From Cymbomonas tetramitiformis (Eukaryota > Chlorophyta > Pyramimonadophyceae > Pyramimonadales > Pyramimonadaceae), in the NCBI GenBank assembly GCA_001247695.2, contig LGRX02028985.1, forward strand, positions 1 to 22,938: a stretch of 22,938 nt of DNA, given 5' to 3'. Position 1 is the first letter of the stretch. Each line of letters begins with the position of its first letter. The translations under genes and the position numbers were made by a program. The notes beneath the pieces were generated by a model, which was not told where the DNA came from, ran no database searches, and was given only the letters and a program-made list of their open reading frames with translations. Below are positions 8,188 through 14,976 of the stretch, one piece after another.

Positions 8188-8208
8188 CACAACTGATACC
8201 ATACCTTG
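8188..8208 (-). repeat. Right terminal inverted repeat of the hAT element
   Basis: It ends GATACCATACCTTG and is the inverse of the left end, with one mismatch in 21 bases. Confidence 0.92.
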
Positions 8209-8216
8209 CTATTCAT
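8209..8216. repeat. Right 8-bp target-site duplication of the hAT element
   Basis: CTATTCAT is identical to 6853-6860. Confidence 0.92.
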
Positions 8217-8602
8217 ATTCAAAATCCTACCATTAGGACCACCATGCCATGGCCGATATTCGAACCTGTATGTGCCCAAGGTGGCCGGCCAAAGGAGGTA
8301 TTGTACATGTCATTTGTAAGTTTTGACCATTATTTAGAAGTGCGTACTAGAATGTCCTAGTGACACAGTGAAAACGCTGAACGCCGTAGGGTTTGAGCGA
8401 GGCAATCGGCTATATCAAAAGATAGAAATGAATACACGACTCTCAGGCTATCTAAGCTCTGAGGCCGTCACTAGGCAATCATATCGTGTGTCACAGTCTA
8501 AGCTACCGAAGTCGAACTACTGAGTACAGGTAGGAAGTCACTGTACTGTCACTGTCACTGTCATACGTCATACGTGGTACTGAACTACTGAATCTCAGCA
8601 CA
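8217..8602 (-). repeat. Probable 3' LTR region of the copia remnant
   Basis: On the minus strand an LTR-like start TGTGCTGAGATTCAG begins at 8602, directly after a hairpin. It contains small direct repeats (CACTGT several times and CATACGT twice at 8540-8577). No partner LTR lies in the window because the copia 5' part is missing, so the far end is undefined; 8217 is simply the hAT boundary. Confidence 0.4.
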
Positions 8603-8620
8603 CCACCTCGGCTGAGGTGG
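8603..8620 (-). promoter_or_regulatory. Hairpin abutting the putative copia 3' LTR
   Basis: CCACCTC-GGCT-GAGGTGG (plus-strand reading) is a perfect 7-bp stem with a 4-base loop. On the minus strand it ends exactly before TGTGCTG. This is the same arrangement as at 6450-6463. Confidence 0.6.
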
Positions 8621-9143
8621 CACAAGAATGTGAAACAGGTAGCTAATGCAAACTAAGAGGTCCCCGTCCACGGATCAGGACAACATCAACCAAAGGGCCG
8701 ACCTGCCGCCATCCCCGCTTCCGGCTAACCCTCTAAACCGAATGCTAAAGTACTAGTATATGCATGCCAACTAGGTGGACTGCCACAAGGATATGAAAAT
8801 AGTGACTGGTCTCCGCCAGATCTCGCTCCCCGATAGATACTCTCATCCGATGCTGCTCAGCTCGACGGTCAACCAGTACTCGAGGTCATAGAAGATGTCA
8901 AAGAGGTACAGGATGTAGTCAAAGGCCAGAATCCAGTCAGATGTGCTTAAGGTCAGAGTAGAGCTGTCGGTGTCTAAGGTCTCATAGGGCAGGTCATAGG
9001 TACCAGTCTGTCCACGAACACAAAGTCCAGTCCAGAAGGGCACCACGTCAAAGGGCATCAATCCAGTCAGACCAGAAAGACCCCTTGCCCGACCGCTGCC
9101 GGCTCATAGGCCTGCAGCTCAGCCGGACAGAGGACCAGAGAAC
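8621..9143 (-). other. Copia 3' untranslated region
   Basis: This stretch lies between the copia pol stop and the putative LTR. A minus frame at 8843-9061 is open for 72 codons with many aromatic residues but no recognised domain; it may be a chance frame. No other feature is seen. Confidence 0.4.
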
Positions 9144-9585
9144 CTAGGAGTCACCCGCACCACTGGGGTGCGGGCGGATCACGTCCATGAAGGACTCGAT
9201 CATGCTGATGATCACCCGCACCTTGTCCTTGAGCCCAGGAAGAGGTTTGGTGAAGATATCAGCCAGGTTGAGTAAAGTGTTGATGTAAACAGGCACTAGG
9301 TACCCAGCACACACCCACCCCCGAAAGCAGTGAAAACGGATCAACACATGCTTAATCTTGGTGGATAGCATGACATTCCTCAGAATGGAGGAGGCCGCCT
9401 GGTTGTCAATCATGACAGCCACCGGGAGCTCCAGCCTGGGAATGAAGGGTCCAGAGGTACCATACATGCCAGACCGCTGAGAGTGGTACTCCCGCGGACC
9501 GTCCTCGTAGCCCGCGCCATCATATGGTACTGGCACCGCGTGAGGCAGGGCATACAGGCTGCTGTCAGGAACAGGCTCAGTCCCC
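9144..9585 (-). pseudogene. Ty1/copia RNase H, C-terminal part
   Basis: This minus-strand coding remnant continues the copia polyprotein from 10030-10750 after an insertion. It carries the last RNase H Asp in MIDNQAASSIL, followed by a TKIKHVLIRFHCFR segment and VYINTLLNLADIFTKPLPG, the standard end of copia pol proteins. The stop is at 9144-9146. The frame continues upstream of 9536 with copia-like sequence to about 9585, where it meets the TTAACAC-rich insertion. RNase H degrades the RNA strand during reverse transcription; here the enzyme is split and the copy is dead. Confidence 0.85.
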
Positions 9586-10025
9586 CAACACCCAAATTAT
9601 ATTTTCTTCAGTCACCAGAGCACGGTTTTGGTCTAATATATAACTAATACCTTGTTCTAGTGCCAGGAGACCCTCATCCTCATCACGCACGGTGGCTGCG
9701 CTGGGTATTAACACTTTTCAAATGCATCGGCGAAACAGGCGTGTGTTCTGGCTCCAATATAATCCCCAGCAGCGTGATTATACCGCGATTAACAGATGCA
9801 GCCTTCCGTTAACACTCCTGAACTGCCCCATTAACACTCCCTCGCCAACGGTTAACACTTTCTTCACACCTCATTAACACTTTTCCGCCTATAATATAGC
9901 CCATTATGAAATTTTTCGCGTATTAACACTTGATTAACACCCAGTTTCCACATTAACACTATTTAACACTCGATTAACATTTTTTAACACATCATTAACA
10001 GTTTTTAACACAAATCCTTCTTAGT
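9586..10025. mobile_element. TTAACAC-motif-rich insertion within copia pol
   Basis: About 440 bp of unrelated DNA split the copia RNase H. From about 9706 to 10015 it has about 14 TTAACA motifs, most reading TTAACAC and all in the same orientation, most densely (every 10-13 bp) near the right end. The left ~110 bp lack motifs; a short minus frame there is open (about 9588-9704) but unrecognised. No clear inverted termini or target duplication could be fixed by eye. A non-autonomous DNA transposon with subterminal binding repeats is the likeliest explanation, by analogy. Confidence 0.55.
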
Positions 10026-10750
10026 GTGTAGTGTAGGGGGGAGGCGGGGCCCATCTGACCATGACCCATAGCATGATTCTCGAAGAACGTGGCCGCCCTC
10101 TGCATCCAAGAAGTGTCAGCTGCAGGGAAGGCCGTAGACAGAGCCAGAGCAGACACACCCGGCTCCTGCTGCGTAATTCTGATAAATCCGAACATCTCCA
10201 CAATCATATGGATAGCAGACATGGCCCGCTGCCCAACCACAGAGGCGGCCACATACTCAGATCCAGTGGAGGACATCTCAGCATCAGTCTGGCGGGCACA
10301 TACCCAATGAAGGACCATGCCGTTGAGGAATACAATGCCTCCCGAGTAGGAGAGACACCCGTTGAGTTTGTCACGAGCATGGTCAGCATCCGAATACACC
10401 TGTATTGTGAGCACAGAAAGCGGTGCACTGGGGTAAGCATAACGGATACGGTAGTGCCGTGTGAAGTATAGATACTGAGCCACTCTCTGAAGTGCCTCCC
10501 AGGCCTGAGCCGAGGGGCATGAGGAGAACTGTGCCAGATATATGACCGAGTAATACACATCTGGCCTGGTGCACCGTGCAATCCACAGCAGGGACCCAAG
10601 CAGTGAGAGATACGGGGTGACAAGGGTGAGATCAGGGTGCTCCGGCTTCTGGATAACGAGGTTCACATCCATCGGATTGTGAAAGGTTTTGGCCGGAAGC
10701 TTGAACTTGGACATGAGCTCCTTGATCTGCCTGGAACGATGGAATCGCAG
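10026..10750 (-). pseudogene. Ty1/copia reverse transcriptase end and RNase H, N-terminal part
   Basis: The minus-strand ORF is open from 10774 to 9995, but copia similarity covers only about 10740 to 10030. Landmarks in order are FKLPAKTFHNPMDVNL (end of RT/connection), SLLGSLLWIARCTRPDVYY, then RNase H with Asp in YSDADHA and Glu in SSTGSEYVAAS. The final catalytic Asp lies across the insertion at 9144-9585. Everything 5' of this (gag, protease, integrase and the RT catalytic core) is missing: the element breaks off at about 10750, where a 13-bp inverted repeat sits. Confidence 0.88.
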
Positions 10751-10777
10751 GAATGAGACTGGTCCCAGTCTCATTCC
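10750..10777. repeat. Perfect 13-bp inverted repeat at the copia breakpoint
   Basis: GGAATGAGACTGG and CCAGTCTCATTCC are separated by two bases (TC), and a further CCAGTCTCATT copy follows at 10776. Copia similarity ends here, so it may be the terminus of a neighbouring element or a rearrangement joint. Confidence 0.75.
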
Positions 10778-11489
10778 AGTCTCATTTTTTGGGGGTCATT
10801 CTTTTTTGTGGAATTTACACACATTTGATGCACTTAAACAAAAAATAACATTCTCGAATGCAAATTTTGAGAAATTTGATGTTTTATCGACGATTTAGTG
10901 TGTTTTTCTGCCACGCAAACTCAGAAAAATCACCAAAAATACGATTCTCGACGAAAAATCCCCAAAACTTTTTCAAGTATGTATTTTCAATATACTCTAC
11001 ATATGCTTGATGCATAACAATAAGAACTCCTTGGAAAAAAATGGATTTTTTCAATTTCGACCACCCTAAGATGGGGAAATATCATTACGGGGCCAGTCGT
11101 ATGGGAAATAACCCTGGAAATTGCGTGGTAAACTATATTGCAGGAGTTTAAAGCACAGTTGTTACGTTATTTTGATGGGTTTGAACTTGGTTACAAGTCC
11201 ACAATCGCAAGTTGCACACAGGAATAGTTGGATGCATAATTTTGGTGACCGTTTTGGTCATTTTACCCCTCAAACCCTGAAAACCCTGAGCGCTAGAATT
11301 GTCCATGTGAAGTTAAGCAACATACTCAAGAGTTACACGGCGCGTTGTCACCGTTCTGAGTTTGTTTTTCCTTATATCATACAAAGAAACCGCTCTAGCG
11401 AGCTGGGATTGAAACAGTATACACATGGTAGGAAGATCTGTAAAAAGAAGGATGCCATGTTCAGGGTAAACAAACTTGTAAAAAAGATT
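10778..11489. other. AT-rich region, no gene recognised
   Basis: This is low-GC sequence. A plus frame at 11121-11525 is open for 134 codons but has no recognisable motif and overlaps the 3' end of the minus-strand gene, so it is not called. The left edge (CCAGTCTCATTTTTTGGGGG) could be a transposon end, but no matching inverted copy was found. Confidence 0.5.
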
Positions 11490-12423
11490 CTACTCAGAAA
11501 ACAGGTTGTCGGCAATAGTCTTTAAAAGCTCTTCCTTTTCAGGACCTGTAGGCATACCGCCCTCGGGCGGACAGATGCGCTCATCCCAGCAAGTCAGCAT
11601 TTCCGCAGGGTTGAAGGGATGCCACGCCCTGTGCCGAACTCTTCCGCGCCTGAAAGCGTCTGCGATAAACAGCAAGTCCGTGCTCTTGAAAGTGCGCAGC
11701 TTGCGCTTGGAGGCCGGCGAAAGGTTCGCAGCGCGTGGAATCCAGAACTGCCAGTGTACCAGGCGTTTCTCCACATCCAAGTCCAAGACCTCAACATAGT
11801 GCATGGGAAGTGAAACCTTCCCACGTGCCAGTGGAACCGTAAACCAGCACTCGTCGGCGGGGTTGTTTTCACCTGCAGCGGTGACAGCAAAGGTTTTTGG
11901 AACAGCAGTTATCATTTCGAAGGTGTAGTCTGCCGGGAGGAAACGGGCCACAGCACGTTGCGCCAACGGCATGTCGTCCTCGTCTGATGAGTCCGACTTC
12001 ACAGAAACTGCTGGAGCAGTTACGGGCCTTGCTGCTCGCTGAAGTAAAGGCATGTCGTCATACGAGTCCGACTCACTCTTCTCGGGCGATTCTTGAAATA
12101 GACAGCGGCCATTGTTGACAGATCGTGTCCTGGCCTTCCGTTGAGGAGGGGAAAAGGTGGGAGACGCTGTCGTAGGGGGAGAACCTCGTGGTCGTTTAGG
12201 ATCACCTGCTTCCGCCTGCCCAACTTTGCGAGTCTTGACACTGTCTTGGACAGGGGAGGAAGGAGGGGACGATGGGTATACACGCTTCGTGCCAGCGGCA
12301 GCATCAGCGCGCATGCCAGCACCTCTCCCTTTGCCTCGACCTTTCCCTGCACCTGCTTCAGCAACTGCAGCTTGACTGTTGGGGCCAGTTGATCTCCCCC
12401 CACGTCCTTTGCCTCGACCTTTC
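11490..12423 (-). CDS. Hypothetical protein, 3' exon: GRGKGRG repeats, acidic motifs and unknown C-terminal domain
   Basis: This is a minus-strand frame of about 311 codons ending at TAG 11490-11492. It starts with two Arg/Gly/Lys tracts (KGRGKGRGG, then GKGRGKGRGAG), followed by a Ser/Pro-rich linker. Two copies of an acidic motif come next: SDSYDDMPLLQRA and SDSSDEDDMPLAQRA, 30-odd residues apart; serines beside acidic runs suit casein kinase 2. The last ~150 residues look globular, rich in Trp, Phe and Leu, with CWFTVPLARG and WHPFNPAEMLTCWDERICPP; I know no family for it. An in-frame TAA at 12444-12446 shows that the frame does not simply continue upstream, so it must join the previous exon by splicing (a 67-nt GT–AG intron, 12424-12490, would keep frame) or by a frameshift. 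The intron's acceptor is weak. Confidence 0.6.
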
Positions 12424-12580
12424 CTTGCACACACCGCTTCAGCTTAGCTGACTTGACTGTCGGGGCCGAGTTGTTCTCCCGCGTCTTTACTCGGCCCTTT
12501 CCACACTTTGCTTGACGCTGCGGCTGGTACTGTCGGGGCCAGTTGTTCTCCCCCCACGTCCCTTGCCTCGACCTTGACCT
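12370..12580 (-). repeat. GRGKGRGG-encoding repeats in the hypothetical gene
   Basis: A unit encoding GRGKGRGGR(S/T)TGP(N/D)S occurs at about 12370-12425 and 12530-12580, and a partial copy (AACTCGGCCCCGACAGTCAA) lies between them at about 12455-12480. The core resembles the repeat at 77-405, although the linkers differ. Confidence 0.7.
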
Positions 12581-12766
12581 CCGTTGTCGTCGGAAACCTG
12601 TCTCGCGCTTCCTGCATTCGAACGCTGACCGCGACGCCCCTTTTCCTGATGTTCCTTGCGCGCTGCGGCGGTCGCATTGAACAAACGTGTGGCCAACTCT
12701 GCAGCCAGCCCCGCACCGTCGAGCCCCATATGCTGCAACACCGCCTTAAGCTCGCCCTTATTGTAC
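12491..12766 (-). CDS. Hypothetical protein, middle exon with SAP-like segment
   Basis: This exon begins after the acceptor TTATTATTCAG at 12767-12769 and keeps frame with the upstream exon, giving FWYNKGELKAVLQHMG across the junction. The stretch LKAVLQHMGLDGAGLAAELATRL has the SAP pattern: helix, G-L turn, Gly, Ala-x-Leu-x-x-Arg-Leu helix. SAP domains bind AT-rich or scaffold DNA. A basic linker and a GRGKGRGGRTTGPDS repeat follow. A TAA at 12487-12489 ends the frame unless the GTAAAG at 12490-12485 acts as a splice donor. Together with the Arg/Gly tracts this suggests a nuclear DNA-binding protein, by inference. Confidence 0.55.
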
Positions 12767-12874
12767 CTGAATAATAAGGAACATAAGGAACCCTTTGGTT
12801 AGTCAATAAGCAGCGTGCTTGATGGCGGTTCATATCTTGCACTAATTAAAAGAAGTGACTATTGTAGAACTCAC
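12767..12874 (-). other. 108-nt spliceosomal intron
   Basis: The donor is TTTCTG|GTGAGT at 12874 and the acceptor TTATTATTCAG| at 12767. It is AT-rich with a pyrimidine-leaning 3' end. Splicing replaces the immediate TGA stop (12871-12873) with an in-frame continuation into the SAP-like exon. Confidence 0.75.
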
Positions 12875-13629
12875 CAGAAAGAAATATCTTCAACCCGACG
12901 TGCTTCTTGCTCACATCTTTTCGTTATTTTGGGAATGTCCACTGGCAGATCCTTGACCATCACATTTCTGCCGTCGGCAATGGTCTCCAACTCTGGTTGA
13001 GGTTCAGTTGTTGCGGGGTCGGACGCCTCGGTCGTGTTCTGGTGCCAAGCGTTGCTCAGCAGCAACTTCAAGTCCAAGAGTTGCTGCTGATCAAACTTCG
13101 GGCCCTTCCAGGTGTCGTAGTCGGAAGCTTTCTGTGGTAAAGGAAAATACCCACATAGATGTTCTTGTTGCTCATGAGAGATACGGTCGACACCATGATC
13201 ACATAGCCGCTGAAACGCATTCAGGGTGTCTGACTCCTCCTTCGCTGGAAGCGGCTGCACTTCCTGCAAGGGTGGAGAGCTGTCAATGTCGGGATAGCTG
13301 TTCATTACTTCCAGACCTTTGGTCAAGTCGTCGTCTACGCCTTTGGGAAGACAAGGCTTAACATGGTCCCCCCCTTTGTACTTCATGCGAACTACGCCAC
13401 GCTCGTCCTTTTGGAATTCCACGTAATGCACATCGCGCACCATACCTCCATATCCCGTGAGGCCCCAGTTCAGATGCGGCTTCAGCCAATTTTTGAAGTC
13501 CAGCTGCTGACCCTGAACTTGTACCAGCTTCAAGAACTTATTTACCGGCCACGATATAAGCCAGCTGATATAGTCTTCGAGTAAGATGAGCCATCGAAAC
13601 ACACTATTCGATGAAAATGACATTATCAT
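12875..13629 (-). CDS. Hypothetical protein, 5' exon
   Basis: The 251-codon first exon uses ATG at 13627-13629. The first ~28 residues are hydrophobic and Trp-rich (a WLILLEDYISWLISW segment) and may not be coding if a further 5' exon exists; from about 13545 downward the frame looks like ordinary soluble protein. It includes WLKPHLNWGLTGYGG and a run of acidic, Pro-rich and Gln-rich linkers. I do not recognise a family. The exon ends at a consensus donor. A TATA-like element lies just upstream at about 13643-13653, but the implied leader would be very short. The product of all exons would be about 650 residues with a DNA-binding character. Confidence 0.6.
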
Positions 13630-13640
13630 ATGTCATTTTT

Positions 13641-13653
13641 GGATTTATATATA
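13641..13653 (-). promoter_or_regulatory. TATA-like element upstream of the hypothetical gene
   Basis: On the minus strand TATATATAAATCC lies about 12-24 bp before the first ATG. A functional TATA box would put transcription start at or inside the ORF, so the true start codon may be further in, or this is chance AT-richness. Confidence 0.25.
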
Positions 13654-14583
13654 TTTCATAAAAATCAGGGTTTAGTGATATTTATGCGAAATAGGGATAC
13701 ATAAAGGCAACACGGTAGAAAAGTGCAGTATGCGTACAATGAAAACACCGAAATATGCATATGTAGGAGTCTCCACTCTTGCTTATCTCTTCTTTACGGT
13801 TTCGGACTTATTCTATCTACACTTACTAAACGACCGCACGAGGTATGATTACGCTTGGTCAACTAAAAGACTTCGGTTTCGTAAATCTTATTAGTTATGC
13901 TTTTGCTTTCAAGTGCATGCTTTCAATACACAATATACAGCAGTTACGGCTCTTTACTTTTATGTTACACTTTTCAGTTCAGTTCTCTTCTCCGAAACTG
14001 GTTACACTTAGAGTTCTTATGCAAGGCTCATGAACTCTTTCCATAACTCTACTGTACTGAGTACTCCGTACAACAGGCTAGGCACCTCACATCAACATCA
14101 TTCTGATCGGTCCTACTGTACTCCGTACTGAGTACTCTTGCGTTTTATACTTAGCCGTTTTTCTTGCTCTTGTGCTTGCCTCCTAGCACAACTCCCCCCC
14201 CCTTAGGGAAGGTCACGTCCACGCTGACCACGTCGGACCAGTAAAGTTTTTATACAGATCTTCTACTGTTGCTCTGAATGATTATACAGGTCTCAGCCGC
14301 CTGTTGTCTGGGATGACATTACACTTCCCAAGACACACCGCAATAAGGAGATCGACCTCTTAAGCACAAGGGTCGGCCTCTCACCGGTCTGCCATCTGCA
14401 CTACCAGGCTCCCCCAAGGCTCAAGGTCTCACATCCATTACCACGCTCAAGGTTTTAAACCTTCCAACACGGTACACTTACAGGGGATGACAATAGGTTT
14501 GCCAATTACCTGACAGTTCTCGGGATGCCGGCCCGGAGGAAAGGTTTTAAACCTTCACCGCCTCCTCGGAGTGCTTAGAGCTT
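13654..14583. other. Non-coding region between the hypothetical gene and the gypsy 3' repeats
   Basis: No gene is recognised. Positions 14051-14071 and 14113-14136 hold two related blocks built from TACTGTAC, GAGTACT and ACTCCGTAC, which are largely self-complementary. Positions 14250-14320 hold a diverged copy of the ~63-bp minisatellite unit found at 14584-14955. The gypsy 3' LTR may lie here, but its partner would be beyond the right edge of the window, so it cannot be defined. Confidence 0.45.
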
Positions 14584-14955
14584 TTACCCAGATCTCCAAC
14601 TGCTGCCCGGTCGTGCCAGGTCCGGAGCCAATGCTCTCGTGAAATGGATTATACAGATTTCCACCTGTTGCCTGGTCGCACCGAGGCTAGAGCCACTGCT
14701 CGGTTGGATAGATTATCCAGGTTCTCACCTGCCGCCTGGTCATACCGAGGCTTAGAGCCACTGCTCAAATGGATTATACAGATTTCCACCTGTTGCCTGG
14801 CTGTGCCGAGGCTAGAGCCACTGCTCTCTCGGATGGATTACCCAGGTTCTCACCTGCCGCCTGGTCTCGCCAAGGCTGGAGCCACTGCTCTCTCGGATGG
14901 ATTACCCAGGTTCTCACCTGCCGCCTGGTCTCGCCAAGGCTGGAGCCACCGCTCT
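14584..14955. repeat. ~63-bp minisatellite at the gypsy 3' end
   Basis: About six units of a sequence built on GGATTA(T/C)(A/C)CAG, CACCTG(T/C)(T/C)GCCTGG and GAGCCACTGCTC are present. GGATTA-type landmarks lie at about 14646, 14710, 14771, 14835 and 14899, so the period is 61-64 bp. The last two units are almost identical. It begins about 20 bp beyond the stop codon of the integrase ORF, so it lies in the element's 3' untranslated region. Confidence 0.88.
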
Positions 14956-14976
14956 TCCCGACGCTCCCCAACGCTC

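Larger units (their letters stand above)
6861..8208 (-). mobile_element. hAT DNA transposon, 1348 bp, internally deleted
   Basis: The ends are inverted repeats beginning CAAGGTATGGTATC; the first 21 bases match at 20 positions (6861-6881 against 8188-8208). They are bounded by a perfect 8-bp duplication. Both subterminal regions carry ATCAATCGAT-type motifs spaced about 30 bp. Inside, on the minus strand, are a chromodomain and a hAT C-terminal dimerization domain. The N-terminal zinc finger and most of the DDE catalytic region are missing, and the two domains are in different frames, so this copy cannot encode a working transposase and would need one supplied in trans. The perfect target duplication suggests an insertion that is not very old. 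Confidence 0.93.

Noticed and set aside
9706..10015. Interstitial telomere repeats (TTAACAC)
   Set aside because: The motifs are not head-to-tail and have irregular spacing with unrelated bases between them.
11121..11525. 134-codon plus-strand open frame
   Set aside because: AT-rich, motif-free and overlapping the 3' end of a better-supported minus-strand gene.
14051..14136. TACTCCGTAC-rich blocks as evidence for a fungal genome
   Set aside because: Such short self-complementary motifs are common in some fungi but are too short to assign a lineage.
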